In this document: in pieces, positions 11,291 through 25,032 of the stretch
How positions within the stretch are numbered: position 1 is the stretch's first letter
Layout: each line of letters opens with the position of its first letter
Source: Toxorhynchites rutilus septentrionalis
Lineage: Eukaryota > Arthropoda > Insecta > Diptera > Culicidae
Direction: 5' to 3'
NCBI RefSeq assembly: GCF_029784135.1
Contig: NC_073746.1
Span: 100,518,515-100,582,514 of the forward strand
DNA: 64,000 nucleotides
Program-made: the position numbers and the translations under genes
Notes under the pieces: generated by a model
Told to the model about the DNA's origin: nothing
The model's input: only the letters and a program-made list of their open reading frames with translations
Databases searched by the model: none

Positions 11291-14200
11291 GATTACAATG
11301 AAACCGTTTAACTTTAACAAATTGTTTTACTTATGCAAGAAGCGGGTCAATTTTATATTGATGTGGGACAGCGCTACAGACATACAAACAAAGAAACGTT
11401 CAAACTATCAAACGGAATGAAAGCGTTTATTAAAGCATTTTCTTTAGAAAACACAAATTCCCGGTATATATTTGACAGAATGTGTAATATAAGTTTCTGC
11501 TTGATCAACAGAAAACGCACATATTGGAAGCCGATTGTTCGTTCATTGAATTACGTGTTATCTGGTGGGAGCCACTACACATCCAAACCCCCATAAGACC
11601 CCACAAGAAGAATGAGCTTCAGGGATAATGATGTGAAATATTACATAAAATATTGTTCCCGGTGGCCGACTCACTCACTATCCCTTTCCCCCCCTCCCCC
11701 TCCTCCTTTGTTTGACTTCTTCCAATCCCGTGATGGGAAAATTTAGCTGCCAGGATAAGTTATCTGCTGCTGAATGGGAGACCCAACTACTACTACTACT
11801 AGTGCCCGACGAAATGAAACTGCTGCTCTTCCAATGGCATCGTTGTAAACATGTTTCTTGCACGAGCAGTACTTTGATTCGAAGCAGAAAACACAATTTA
11901 TGGTAGCATCTCTTCCCCGGTTGTTGTCCTGAGGCTGGATATTCTCGGATACCATAGTCTTTGGTGAAGAATGAAGCGGCAGTGGTAATTGAATTAAAAC
12001 ACTTCAGAGGAAAAAGTTTATCTTTCTAATAATAAATATATGATTGCAAACTGCAAAGTTCAGCTACCTCGTTCAGCTACTCAAATTCGCATTCATAGTG
12101 CTACATTTCTACCTACCTAGCATAGTGTTGCTAAACATCGAAAGAGGGAGGGCTGCATTAAATAAGCTTAACAGCACCATTTGATGCACTTTACGGACGC
12201 TCTCAGGGAAAACAACGTAAAGCCAAACTGGCAAGCAATCTCGTGCATCGTAAAACTTCAAAAGATTGGACAAACATCAACGCCCCGGCAAGCGAGAGTG
12301 TCTTGTGTACCTACAGGTGGAAAATGAGGGAAGTCGCTACTACCCCGCATTCATGGCATGTAGCTACGAGACAATATTATGCACAGACGCTGTTGTCGAC
12401 ATTGTCGACGCTGGCAATTTTAAAGAGTCCTTCCGTCTGAGCGAGCATCCATCTTAGAGAGCACGACGGTGCGCTGCCAGTTTCAAACGTAGCTTCCAGC
12501 AACGGTCGAAGCAACAAAGTGCAAGTTTATACGAGACACGGAACCGATGCAGCCAATAGATTTACTTACCTTAACAGAGCTATTCTCTTTCCAGCGACTA
12601 GCGGGAAATGGAGGGGGAGGAAAACAATTCGTTCCATCGAATAGCTTGTAACGTGACGGTATAACACAGTAACATGATTATATACCCACAATTGGACATT
12701 GTTGCATGGCTTTAGAATTTGTTCGCTTCTGAAGACTCAATATACGGGGCGAAGTGTGCAGCTTTCAACATAATTGAACGTAACGAGTTTCTAAAGAAGA
12801 CTCTTGAAAACAGACACGGATTAGCGCTCCCAAAACCCCTAATTTGAAATGAACCTCAGTATCTGAGTACCTACATCCTCTTAAACTGGTCCAATTTAAT
12901 TAGCCTCCGGTGAGCGGCGCTTCCCCACGTGCCGCTGAAAACATACGTGTCTGAAAAGGCACGGAAATCAACGATTCTTCACAGCGCACAATGAGATGGG
13001 GGAAAGTTGAGAATGCAAGCCACACACCACTTTCACCTCAAGGAAACCGAAGGAGCGAGTTTCACTCGAGGATGCTCTCATGAAGCGCTGTGGCGCGGTT
13101 ATTATCGCATTGTCTCCTGTTCGCGCGCGCTCAAGGTGCACTACTTTCCTGAACGGTGGCGGGATGGCACGAGCTCGAGACCTTACACCTTTTCGAGCTT
13201 TCTTGGCTGTTTTCTTACTTGCGGCTCGCGTCCTAACTAGCTCGTGTGAAGTGCACTTGGTGTCATTGTTGTTGTGATTACAGCTCGCTGAATTGTCTTT
13301 TGAACAATAATTCATCCCGGGAGATGATTCTTCAAGTCACATATATAATCAATGATGAGGGGGCTCGGATTCAGGATGTAAGCTGAAACACGTGGATGAT
13401 TGTGAAAACAAAAGAAAGATCAAGTTCCATCCTTATGTCAACGGAACGGAACGGAATGGGGAACCCTTCCTCCTGAACGTCGCTGCCAGCAATATTTGTA
13501 GGGATGAATTTTTGATGATGACAGTAATGGTAAAACGTCAACAAATTAGCGATATGCTGACAACGTTGATTTTCCGCTACCGATCTGTTGAGTAAAATTA
13601 TACCGGTAAAGCTCAATTTACTCCATGTCTAGGAGAGCTCGTGGTGATCGGTTCTAGGATAGTTTCTAAGCAGATTGCTTAGCAAGCCTCTTTCAATTAA
13701 GGTAATTTTGTTAGAATTCATTTAGTTTTGAAAAAAAAAAGTAGAAGGGTCTGTGGCTAGGGGCACGGACGAAAACTTGACGAAGGATTTTGAACAAAAA
13801 TTGTTTTTGAATTGAGTTCTTGTAACTATTCAGAAATACGTAGATTTAACTCATTCAATACAATATTCAATGCATAGATGGTGACCCAAGAAAAGCCGTT
13901 CGTTATATGAACTGAACTGAGCTTCAAACGGGAAGTAAGATTTGTAGTGGTCGAAAGAATCCGGAACCATCAAGTGTTAATACTTTTTATTTCCAATTGT
14001 GAACCGTTTAAGGAAAAATCAGATAGATATTCCAACATTGACACATTCGACATTCTCTGATTTTCTTGAATCGATATTCACAAACGTACATAAAAATTCT
14101 CACTAATAGAACTCCCTAAATAAATGTCACTTCTTCCTCACGTTTACTTCATTTAACTGAATACGATAAGATGTCACCAGTGCATTTTTAAAATTAAGTT

Positions 14201-14438
14201 TAAATAGCTAGCTTGCCTCGGCGATATTATCCTTGTCTGAAACATTGACAGTGGTGGTTCGTAATAATTATATCGCCAGGTGACACAGATCAGATTTCTA
14301 ATAACCGTGAGTGCAAAATTTTCGACATTATCAACGCAATAAGAATCATATACTACATTACAGAGACGTGCAATGAACACGATATGATTGTACAACAACA
14401 TTTCTAACAAAATCTCTATCAACGCTTAACCCCTTATA
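11291..14438. other. No gene recognised; candidate unique DNA
   Basis: This 3.1-kb stretch has GC-richer patches (11580-12000, 12900-13300), C-rich runs near 11680-11710 and a CTACTACTACTACT run near 11790. No reading frame shows a recognisable domain. No terminal repeats were seen. It could be intronic or regulatory host DNA. Confidence 0.4.
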
Positions 14439-16043
14439 CAGTGGTAGACAATCGTTTAGCCGCACACTACTTTTCCTCAATATTTTTAAAAATAAGTCAA
14501 TTATTTGTACAGTTGCTCATAAAAGACGATTATTGTTTATTTTCATCGAATTCATTCTAAAAAAAAGTATAAATTCACTTTTTGTTTTCTAAGTAATTCA
14601 AATATGTGGAATTAGGGTGGACATTTAGCCGCATCCTAAAATTTCAATAAAAGAAAATTTGTGCGGCTAATTTCGAGTCCATTCGGTAGCTAATATTTAG
14701 TATGTCCACCTCCATTTCGGATCACTTTGAAAACTCGATTTGGCATCGAGTCAGACAGCTTTTAAAGTGTTACCATATTGATTATAGCCCAACATTCCTG
14801 AATTACTGCCTTGAGACTTGAAATGTTGTCAAATTATCATCCGTTTGCATAGACCATCTCGGCCAAGATCCTCCATAGGTTCTCTATGGGATGGCAATCG
14901 ACTGCCAGCAGGTAATTCAAGAAGCGGAATGTCCTTCTCGGCAAATCATACCTTCGATTGCTTGGAAACGTGGATCTATGCATAATCCTGCTGAAAAAAC
15001 GACATCCTCGGTAGCGTTATTCTCAATATGGCCAATCAAAACGTCCTCCAGTAATTGAAGATACTTTTCGGAGTTCATCCGGGTGAAAATGAAGCAAATG
15101 AGAAGCTTGCTGTGATAGGAAACGGTTCCCCACACTGTCAAACTTCCGCCCCCAAAGTTTCGCTTCGGCATGCCGTTGACTTAAATTGTACCAATAGCAA
15201 CTGTAACAGTCCGGACCATCCAAATTGTACTTTTTTCGCCGGAAAATACAACATTTCTCCATTCTAGTTTCCATTCCATGTATTGCAGGGCGAAAATGAG
15301 ATGGTTCTGCTTATGGGTGGCGGTCAGTTTCGGCTTCCCTTGAGGATTCTTCCACATGATGTTTGGTGACTCATTCAAGATGCGCACAATATGCCTCTTC
15401 GTTACTGGAACAACCGATTCTGCCTTAATGTATGAGCAGGACATCGTTTCCTGGTTGCTTCGTGTCTTATTCGACCTTTAAGACGCAAAGTAACTTTGGT
15501 GTTCCCATTTGTTGGTCGTTATATCCCATATTTCTGGCACTATTTAAAGAAATTCCGTACCACTTTCTCAGATAGACCAATTTTTGTTACGATCGAGCGA
15601 TTAGAAACTTTTGTTCACTGAATATTTTTATTATTTTCCGCCCCTCTTCCGTCAATAGAATACCTTTCGCCATGCTTTCAAATTCTTCGTAAATCACTAA
15701 TCTGACCAACTTCTTACGTTGCACATCTTATGTTTATCTTGTAAATTGAACATTCCCAAGTATTTTTTCAAAAACCACAGATAAAGGCTTGGTGATTATG
15801 CGAAAACTCGATTTTTATGCCCTGCGGTTAAACGTATGTCTCGGGAAAAAACGACGTTTGAATGTTTATATCCACCGATGCCGCCTTGTGTGTATGTGAT
15901 TGTGACGCACGTCCTTTCAATAAAAGTGACTTAAATATACTATCACTACAGCAAATAAGTATCCCGAAAAAAGAACATTCCTAGTTGTTTTGTTAGTATT
16001 TCAGTTTTTTTTTCAAGTGCGGCTAAACGAATGTCTAACACTG
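14439..16043 (-). mobile_element. Tc3-like element (1605 bp), degenerate
   Basis: The ends are inverted repeats: CAGTGGTAGACAATCGTTTA on the left, against the complement of CAGTGTTAGACATTCGTTTA on the right. TA dinucleotides flank both sides (14437-14438 and 16044-16045), the TSD expected of Tc1/mariner-superfamily transposition. The interior encodes a broken minus-strand transposase. The first ~26 bp of the ends match well, apart from a few substitutions. Confidence 0.9.
14700..15673 (-). pseudogene. Tc3-like transposase pseudogene
   Basis: The probable start is the ATG at 15673, giving MAKGILLTEEGRK. The frame is then broken by many stops and shifts. Recognisable blocks of the DDE transposase are YNLDGPDCYSCYW (first catalytic segment), NFGGGSLTVWG, and an FQQDYA-stop-IHVSK segment with the second aspartate. 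A LPSHREPMEDLG stretch follows, equivalent to the region around the final glutamate, with the motif degraded. Order and spacing match Tc3-type transposases of about 330 residues. It is certainly inactive. Confidence 0.85.
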
Positions 16044-16189
16044 TATTAGGCTCTGGTCAAAACTTTCGGATTCATAGTGTCACAATTTTTTTTATCCAAA
16101 ATATATATTTTTTTTATTAAGGCTCATATGGCGTCAGTTCAATATTTCGACAATGTTTGCTTACAACTATGTTAGTAATATGTAACCGA

Positions 16190-16970
16190 TTACTCGTGGT
16201 TGGCTCGAGGTTAGTATTACAAGTGTTCTCATAATTGGGATGTTGCTGTCCTCAATGCTCTGTACGTGTGTCCGACACGAGATACTTCCTATTGGAATGC
16301 AGTTGACCATTAATCAGCAACGCCCCCCTAGTCTGTACCCCATATCTAGCGTGGTGCGTCCTCCGACTGGAGGAATCCAGGATAGAATGGTCACTAGCTG
16401 GCAGAATCATCAGTTCGTGTTGAGTTGCCATGAGCGGTACAATCCTCAACTCATGGTGAATGATTAGTGGGCTGCACAACCTTCGGCCCGTGTATCTGTA
16501 AAGAGTATGTGTATGTATTGCCACGACTAAGTAAAAGTTTATTGATCGGATAGGAGGGATATGATACAGGAATATAACGGAGGAAACATCATTAAACGTT
16601 GACATCGGCGTTTCTGACGAACAGGTATAGATCGAGCAGAAGATCAGGAACACGGCTACCCAAGATATCCCGGACGGGGATATCCGATTATCTGCCTTGT
16701 GCCCTCAATGTTCTGGTGAGCTGAGAGCGGGTAGCATGGAACCGGATACACGACCAGAGAACATTCTCGATGTCGTGGTAGCCATCGCCACAGTCACAAA
16801 GATTGTTTGCTGCGAGCCCAATGTGATTATGATGCGCGTTTAGGTTGTAGTTATTGGACAAGAGCCGAGATATCAGATATTAGTTCTTGCTTAGGAATTA
16901 TTCTACATCGGCAAATGTACAAATCTTAATACGCATCGACTCACCTTCTCTGTCACGGTAAAACATGTAA
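16190..16970 (-). pseudogene. Non-LTR retrotransposon 3' fragment (C-terminal ORF2)
   Basis: On the minus strand a frame reads LISRLLSNNYNLNAHHNHIGLA, then LCDCGDGYHDIENVLWSC, then IRFHATRSQLTRTLRAQG followed by a stop. After it comes VRDILGSRVPDLLLDLYLF. The CDCG-(7)-H-(5)-WSC arrangement is the zinc-binding-like segment found at the C-terminus of ORF2 in LOA/I/Jockey-type LINEs, after the RNase H or linker region. There is no reverse transcriptase domain, so this is a 5'-truncated copy. About 400 bp of 3' sequence follows, to about 16200. Clade assignment is tentative. Confidence 0.7.
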
Positions 16971-18269
16971 GAACGAATAAGGAAATCAGACCATGGAATA
17001 GAGATTAGCAATGATGGTCACTTTAATGAACGGTTTAGACGTTCACTTGATTAACCAGTCATTTTGAACCATCAATATCGGTATCAAGAAAAACATCGAA
17101 TATTAGCTGGGACCAAAACAAACATAGGCAGCTTCATGTACTTCATGTACTATTTATGTACTGGCATTGATATCGGTCAATATAATAAGATATTTTCTCA
17201 TTCGTGTGGAATTTGTTTGTGTTTTGTCCACCACCAGTACAAGGTGTATTTTTCAAAGTAGCAAATTGTATATAAAATTATGCTTCTCATCCGACAATGT
17301 TGTATGAAATAATTTGCAATGATTCAAATTTTTAACCTAGTTTACTTCATAGATCATGTTTAATGATGATTCATTATCTCGTAACGACATTTTTCAATTT
17401 TCACACACAATCCGTTAATGGTTATCACGATAATACATACACGCAATATGCCAAGCAATGGATTGAAAGCAACAAAAAAAAACATTTTTTTCAGTTTGCT
17501 CCCGCACTAGAAGATTATATGTTTACTAAATTAATTATATTCTTTCGGTCCGTCGAGCACAATCTGCTTTTCACATGTGTTGCGTTCAGCAGCATCTCTT
17601 CGTTTCCAAACATATCGCGAACAACTCGATCATTTCATAATAGATCGAGATGATATATGCATCAATTGATAACAAATATTTGTACGCATCTATCACAATG
17701 ATCACGAAAAAGGCGGAATAAAATTTGAATATTGAAATGAAAATTTGAATGAATACAGCGAAAACGAACGAAGCTATCCACCGTGCACAACATTTTATAC
17801 AATGGGAATATGAAATACGAAGCCAACACATGTATAAACTTGTGTGCTGTTGCTTGCTTTCCTTTTCTCTCTCCTAAGGATGCTGACAGATATAATTGTT
17901 CTGCTCGATACAATGGAAGGCTGACCCCCTATATATTTATTTTTTACATAAATATATATTTATTTCATTTGATTTTGTTTTATACAAAGTTTTTACAAGT
18001 TAAGTGAACAGCTTAATTCTAGATAAAGAAATTGCATTATGAAATGCATGTTTTATATGATATTTTTAAAATTATTAAAGAAAATTACCTACATAACCAA
18101 CCATTAACCTATATGTTTTTATAGGCATTTAATACGGATATATTTCACTTTTCGCTCCGAATCGATCATTCAATACCTAAACGAGAAGCAGTTCACAAAG
18201 AGGACCAGCAGCAAAAAAAAAATTTAATGCACAATCTAATCCGTCAACTTTGCTCCAACTTTGCTCCAT
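16971..18269. other. No recognisable feature
   Basis: AT-rich DNA with scattered short frames. None shows domain signatures, and no terminal or tandem repeats were noticed. Confidence 0.4.
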
Positions 18270-18309
18270 TATCACGATTTTGGCGATTTTTCTTTTAGAT
18301 TCCGAAATA

Positions 18310-18945
18310 TTCCAAGGCTAGTTAAGAAATTTTGGTTTTTTACGCGTTTTTTTTGCGCGGTTTTTATGAGGTTTTTTATACGCGGATTTTCCAATAAACG
18401 CGGTTTTTTACGGCGTTAAAAAATACCAGTGCAATTTCACGTCTCTCCCTCAGGTCACATGGTGACATGGTTTTTTTACGCGGATTTTCCAATTAACGTG
18501 GTTTTTTTACGAGATATGTATCCCCCGAAATACGAGATACGTATTCGAGGGAAATTATTTCTGACCGGAAAGGGTTAAACCTCTCTTTCATTATACTATA
18601 ACCCGTTTCGGCCTAGCATTAAGTCAACCAAAATTTTTATTCAAAACATAGGTGAATTGGACGTTCCTGGTTACTTTGTTCACGACTATTCCGTAATAAA
18701 TAATATCGAACATGAAGAAAACTTTCTTGAGGAATATTTTAATCAAACATAATATACAAATTATAGAGCAATGCCACGCCAAATCAACCAGCTGATGCTC
18801 CAACTCTCTCTGGTTTTATTAAAGTTTTGTGCAATGAGCTTTGTGATACACCCAGGTTTTTTTACGCGCGGGATACGTACCTCGTAAAAAAATGCGTGAA
18901 TTGTAAAATCCGCGTGAAAAAACCGTGTTAAAATCGAATTTAATG
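18310..18945. repeat. Repeat with TTTTTTACGCGGATTTTCCAA motifs in both orientations
   Basis: Motifs of the type TTTTACGCGGATTTTCC and AACGCGGTTTTTTACG occur several times at 18340-18520. They occur in reverse orientation at 18875-18940 (AAAATCCGCGTGAAAAAACC). This suggests a non-autonomous inverted-repeat element of about 0.6 kb. No clear termini or duplication were found. Confidence 0.45.
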
Positions 18946-19863
18946 ATAATAATTTTTGTGTGTAAAAAGAACCTCTTTCGATATTTTTTAATATATTTTT
19001 ATTAGAAAACTCCTTCAATTCAATGAAATTCGACTTATAGTGATGCAAATGTATGAAATTTCAATACTTTACGAAATCGTAGCCAAAGTTATATGAAAAA
19101 ATCGAAAGAAAAGAAATATGAGAAAATGGAATTCGATTCTACACCCAAACTATCATTGCTAGAAAGCATTTAAATTTTGGCAGAAACCATGTCTTTTCAA
19201 AACTTGTAGCGTCAAATGAGCAAATAATGTCATCTGTCTCTCAGCGCTTTAAAATGTTTGTATGTATGGATGCACACATCTCTTTCTTTTTTATTTTTTC
19301 AACTTTTTTTTGGGATTGCACCCAAAACAAAAAGTCCAAACGACAAACACAAAACACAAACACAGCATAAAGGAGATCTATATCCATCTCGGTCTGGGCC
19401 GTGTACATATGTGGCAATATGTGGCGTGCTTATTTGAAACGTGTCTCTCGTTTCGCTCGCTCGTGTTAATCTTATATTGCCGTACCATATATATTATACA
19501 AGTGCTTACCAGTATTTGAGAGTCATGACATTTTCTATTATCTTTACGCTAATTTAAGGTGAAGGTGGAAGCTAGCCATTGTAGTAGTATAGGTAAACCC
19601 ACGTGTAAAAATGGGGTAATAGTGTTTGTGAGAAAAGAGCAAAGCACACGTAAATAGATCAATTCACTTATCAGACTGTGTGGCGCTACATTGACACGAG
19701 TCTTTGAATAAATTTGAGAAAAATAACAATTCAATACTAAAGTAAAATGTATGAACGACATGTTCCGATGAACAACTGCAAATATAAATATATATAGAAG
19801 GTGCATTTGCATATGAAGTAAAATTCTGATTATACGCGAGCGTAACATGAGCAAATTTATAAC

Positions 19864-20100
19864 ACATGCGAATTGGGGCCCTTTGGTATTAACAAGTTCT
19901 TCCGCATAGTAACTCGATGTTGATAATTCCTTAATGTTTTCCTTCGTTGATCGTATTGTTTTCACATATTCACGTTGGAGAGCCTTAACGCTCTTCGTTG
20001 GCTGAAGCATTTTGATTGAATGTAATACTTTTCCGTTTACTGTTTTTGAAAGCATAGGCAGCCGTGGCAGTGTTCCGAGCTCTGCAATACAATTTTCTTA
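19864..20100 (-). other. Candidate coding exon, product unknown
   Basis: A minus-strand open frame beginning near 20100, with an ATG at 20055, gives a protein-like stretch. It starts MLSKTVNGKVLHSIKML and includes TKSVKALQREYVKTIRST and STSSYYAEELVNTKG. It is preceded by TTGTATTGCAG, a plausible 3' splice site. The frame stays open to 19549, but downstream of about 19864 the composition becomes low-complexity and hydrophobic, more like chance reading. I do not recognise the family and no clear donor site was found. It may be a chance open frame. Confidence 0.2.
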
Positions 20101-23100
20101 CCCAATGTTAAAGTTGCTGAAACTTACATTAAAAACCCATTGAACGTAGAAATAATGATTGTATTGATATCAACACAATTTTATTCTATTGATTTTAATG
20201 ACATGAAACGCTATGACTCGGAAATAACATTTTATTGAGTGGTTTTTATATCTTTCTCAATGATGTTGTCTGGCTTCAGTGTCGAAAAAATAAAGATGTT
20301 TTCACCAATACAAACAAAACCATTGCGGAAAATTGAAAAATGAAAAGTTTACTTTCAGAGCACTAGCTCGAGTTTTACGACGTTTTCACATTGCGACGGC
20401 AGATGAAAATTTAATATTTGGTGAGTAATCGATTAGATTTGGGCTGTGTTTTTAATACTATGTACCGATACTTTCGATATAGCCGAAAGCAACGCTAACA
20501 AATAACGAAGTATTTTCATTGCGCTTCCTTTTACGCGTTAAAAATAATACAAATTCTGCCCCTGGAAGTGTAAATCATGCCAAAAGTAAATTGAACAATT
20601 CATCATATTTCCGCAATCTAGATATATGAATGAGAAATGAAAAGCAAAAAAAAAGCAACTAGGTTCAATTATAGGAAACAGTGGCAAATATCCACTTTGA
20701 ACACATTCGCATAATTCCTAATCACGTTCCACCATCATCAGCTCGACATGAAGTAGGGAACTAATTTCAAAATCCAATTTAAAAGAAAAATCAACGTTTG
20801 TATTTCACCTGTTTTCCGCATTTTTGTCTTTTACTTCTCTCTCTCTACCCTGAAAGGCAGCGCCGCGAAAGGCTACCTGCCTGAGACCGAACACTGAAAT
20901 GTCATCGTTTGCTTATTTTATGGCTGTACAAAAATTGAAATTGAATCTCCTCTCGCTGGAGGAATGGAGCTCCGATAAACAGCCTCCTGCTCCTCCTAGA
21001 AACTCGGCCCGGTCGGAATGGTAAAAAATAATACGGAAATACTTGCGAGTGAACAAATATAATATGGTTTTTTTTCCTGCTTCCACCGTACGGATTGCGA
21101 AATTGGCGAGTGCTGTCTTGGCTGAAGTAAATCTTCCGGCAGTACTTCGGTTGAGGGTTGTGGAAAATGGTTATTCCGGAGCGGATCTGTGTCGGTTTGA
21201 GATTGAAAGCGAAGGTATATAGCCGACCGGTGAAGTCACAGAGATTTCCCCCCCGCCGGTATTGGCTTTCTCGTGTCCCACGGGGTATGATGCAGAAATG
21301 AGCAAAGACCTTGTGGGGAGCTGGAGCCCGAGATGAGCTCCTTTGTGCATGATTCAGTATTTGACAGCTTGTTGTTTGCGCCGGCTGCTTGGTACCTATT
21401 GCCTTCTGTGGATTCCACTTTTGATTGAAACTTCAAAAGTTATTTGATTAGCTTTTCAAAACAGCGGAACGGTATTCGGATTGGGAGCGGGGAGCGGCTA
21501 AACTAGGAGAATTGTATCCGTGTGGTTGGAATTTCATCCGATGTCGTGTAACAGAGCCACCCACGACAGATTGTTGTACAGATGTTAACCGAAGTAATTG
21601 AATCTTTTGCTGGGCAATACTAGGGACAAATAAAAGAATTTATTGAGCATAGTTTAGTAAAAGTTTTAATTCGCTTCTCAAAAAATGAATTTGCAACGAA
21701 CTGTTTCAGGGAAGTAACATTCATAATCATTCAATTTAAAATCTGGATAGGTGTTGATGTAATAGACGAAGTTAACCGATTATTTAAAAAAATGTATTTT
21801 CCGAGTATAGTGTATACTGTTGAGTACAACAAGCCAATACCTTCAAATTGATTTTAAGATTCCTTCTCACTAAAACTCTTGCCTTTTTTTAAGTTCGCCA
21901 TCATCCGCAGGTGGTTAACAATTACCGCCATAAACGCGCAATCAAATTCTCGCACCGAGAAGCAAACCAAAAAGCCACAAAAAATCACCTTCGATCAAGC
22001 ATTATTTCATCCGGATTCAATGTTTTCGGTTGATTTGCTGTGAGATACAACGAGGCAATACATAAAAAGTGCCGTAACGTGACCGAAAAACATAAATAAA
22101 TATTGACGAACTGTGGTTTGTGGACCTGGCTTCCCATTTATGATCGTGCCGATAGCGCATATATTAAACATGATTTCCGCGGCCGCAAACTTACAAGCAT
22201 TTGGGGTGGGGAAAATTGCTCTGCTCAAAAATGATTTTGTATCATCAGGCAGCGATTGTTATAATAGCAATTGCCATACATTCCAACCAATTCCAATTGA
22301 AGCACTTCACAAAGTTTGTTCGTTAGAACCGAGATGAAGCAAACAAACACTTTGAATTGGAGGCTGACCAGTCATGAGAAATTATCTCATTTTGTTTCCA
22401 AACACAAATGTGCGGCATGACTTCCCATTACGCTTTAATATTGAGTTCAATTACCAGCAGCTGTCGAATGTTGAACTTTCCGGTTGTTTCCTAACCCTTC
22501 TAGGAATTTCTGGACCGATATGATTCCTTCGCAGCATGAAACATAATACCGAGCCGTACCAGTTGGCATCGGTATGATAATTGAATTCAACCCACTAACA
22601 CCATATGCTTATCCACCACAGAATTAAATTATACGGAAGACCGGTTATGGTCGAGCTTGGATAAAACTTTTTAAAGCTTTAAATCGATCCTCAAAATACG
22701 AAAATCACTTATTGATCGCATTGACTCCGGAAAATGAATGCTTCAGACTCCTTCCTCTCTCTCTCACATTGATGGATCCGCTTCAATTGAAACTTCTGTG
22801 TTCGCACAGTTCAGACTGTTCCCTGCAAAAACAAATAAATTATTTTTAGATCACTCCAGACTGCGACAAACGGCAACGGAACATGGGACAATCGAGTGGG
22901 GAACGAAAAAAAAATTAAAACTCCCACGTAAATCCCATTGGAAGAAACAACAAAGCCAATGACGAAAAATCAACATCTCCTGGGAAGCGAAACCCATCCG
23001 ATCGAGTGCGAGGGAGGGAGCGGGTGAACGAGAGCCGTTCGCCCCCTTCGAAGGCTATCTTCGAACAATCATCAGATTTAATTTTCCCTCTGGAGATTGG

Positions 23101-23360
23101 GTCGACCCTCCCTGGGAAGCATACGATTTTCGCGGAAAAACAAAGCCTCGGTGTGGTTAGGGGAAGCCAAAATCGATAATTTTAGTATCTGGAAAAATAA
23201 GCTAGCGTCCGGATCGATCGATGATTTGCAGCGAAGGGAGGGGGAGCACTGGGGGACATGTTTGATTTGTTTTGCTGGAGTGCGGATTGGAAATGGCAGT
23301 TACGGGCAGCAATCTTGATTCCGGCCATTTTTATTGTTTTCTTTTTGTTTCATTAACGAT
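20101..23360. other. No gene recognised
   Basis: The stretch has GC-richer patches near 20830-21440 and 22970-23320. It lacks terminal repeats and recognisable domains. Small frames on both strands do not show family signatures. It is a candidate for unique host DNA (intron or intergenic). Confidence 0.4.
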
Positions 23361-23460
23361 ATAGAGCAATTCCCCGCCAAATCAACGGGCCGCTGACCCG
23401 ATCCTCTCCGATTTTTTTGAGACTTGGAATATCTCCATTTTGGTGAGACCGACAGGGCAC
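23361..23460 (+). repeat. Short interspersed repeat fragment, also at 18763
   Basis: TAGAGCAATTCCCCGCCAAA and the following ~40 bp match 18763-18800 (AGAGCAATGCCACGCCAAATCAACC) in the same orientation. The fragment is truncated on its right side by the Tc3-like element at 23468. Confidence 0.5.
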
Positions 23461-23467
23461 CACTATA

Positions 23468-25032
23468 CACTCTGTCCAACTTCTATAAGACCACCCTGAA
23501 ATTATTTCGTTGCAACACAAACAGCTAGAATTTCAACAATATACATTCATACATTGTAGAATGCATAGAATAAAGTATATTCAACTTAAATTTCGTTCAA
23601 AAGAGTTGTTTGTTTATTTATTGTGCTTGAATATGATAATTTCAGCTGTCCAGTTTCTATAAGACCACTCCAAAATTCATAAGTATTATCAATGAAAAAA
23701 TAAAAACTATTGCCTGATTCACACCTCAATAATTGGCAACCTTGTCATTTCGGCTAATAACCTGGAAAATTCATGTTGGAATACTATTTATCAAATTCTG
23801 CTGAACGGATTTCTTGATATTTTTCCATTTTTCTGAAATTGCTTGAGCACTTCAATCGTGGTATACCGCCTTCCTTCAGTGTAGATTATGCGTACAAGGA
23901 TCCCCCTAAGATTTTCAACAGGGTTCAAGTCTGGAAAGCGAGCCAGTCAGTCCAAAAAATTAAGATTTTGGTCCCTAATCCATTGCTTAGTTTCCTCGCT
24001 GGTATGAATAGTAGCTTTATTTTGCTGGAATGTGACGATATCCACGCAAAAACGGTAGGAGAGAGGATTTCAGAACATATATGTAATCCTTGAATGATAT
24101 GAAAGCTATCTTGAGCTTTTCAGTTGCACAGAATCCCACCCAAACCATGCACGAGCCTCCACCAAAATTCATGGTTGAAAAATACTGTCCCTTCTTCCGT
24201 AAATCATGCCAATACCCGTTGAAACCATCAGGACCATCCAAATTAAACTTTGTTTTATCACTGAAGATAACCTAGCGAAGTTAAAAGTAAAACAAAATTG
24301 AGGAACTTTTCGTTATGGTATATAGCAAAATGTATTCTTTTGAAAACGTTCTTTGTCATGACATACCATGTTCAACTGGTGATTCATGCGAGCTTTGGCA
24401 AAACTCAGACGTCTTTCGATGTGAGATGGTGTAAGATTAGAAGCTTTGACCTTTTTAGCCCTCTTTATGTAAGGACTCTTTACCAAAATTTGACGAATTG
24501 TCTCCCATGAAACATTTAAATTCAAAGATTGCTTTATTTGCATAAGCGATGTTGAATTATTCGAAGCTGTTCTAATTATTTCCCGCTTATCCCGATCAGA
24601 GAGTTTCTATTCACGCGGAGCTTCCTTCTTTTTACGGTATCCTTGAGGGTTTGTGAAATAATTGAGAACTACTTAATGGGATCGTTCAATCCGACGAACA
24701 ACTTCTATAAACCCAACATTTTCTTAGTGAAATGCATCGATTTGTCCTTTTTCTCTGTCCGTGAGCATTTTTCCTTTCGGCATTTTCTAGATTTATTAAT
24801 AAAACTAACTAAAAATAATGGATAACGTAACTGGTCTTATAGAATCTTGACACTCGAAAAATACAAAAACGTTTGTCTACGCTCAACGCTTGCACACACA
24901 CATATATAAAAACATGCAGTGTATGATAGTTACCAATACAAATACACTAGAACATAAATTGAAGCGTAGTTTTTTTACAACGACACAAAGCAGCAAGATC
25001 ATACCCTGGTCTTATAGAAGTTGGACAGAGTG
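23468..25032 (-). mobile_element. Tc3-like element (1565 bp), second family
   Basis: The ends CACTCTGTCCAACTTCTATA and their reverse complement form ~25-bp terminal inverted repeats with essentially no mismatch. TA flanks both ends (23466-23467 and 25033-25034). The element encodes a broken minus-strand transposase. The terminal repeats differ from those of the element at 14439, so this is a different family. Confidence 0.92.
23830..24783 (-). pseudogene. Tc3-like transposase pseudogene, second family
   Basis: The frame opens at ATG 24783 (MPKGKMLTDREKGQIDAF) and is soon broken by stops. A paired-type helix-turn-helix region follows, with KLSDRDKREIIRTASN and LNLNVSWETIRQILVKSPY. The catalytic core keeps NLDGPDGFNGYWHDLR and NFGGGSCMVWVGF. 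Its C-terminal region reads FLDWLARFPDLNPVENLRGIL, the segment with the final glutamate. Several stops and frameshifts separate the blocks. Family members are ~340 residues and the blocks are in the right order. It is inactive. Confidence 0.88.
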
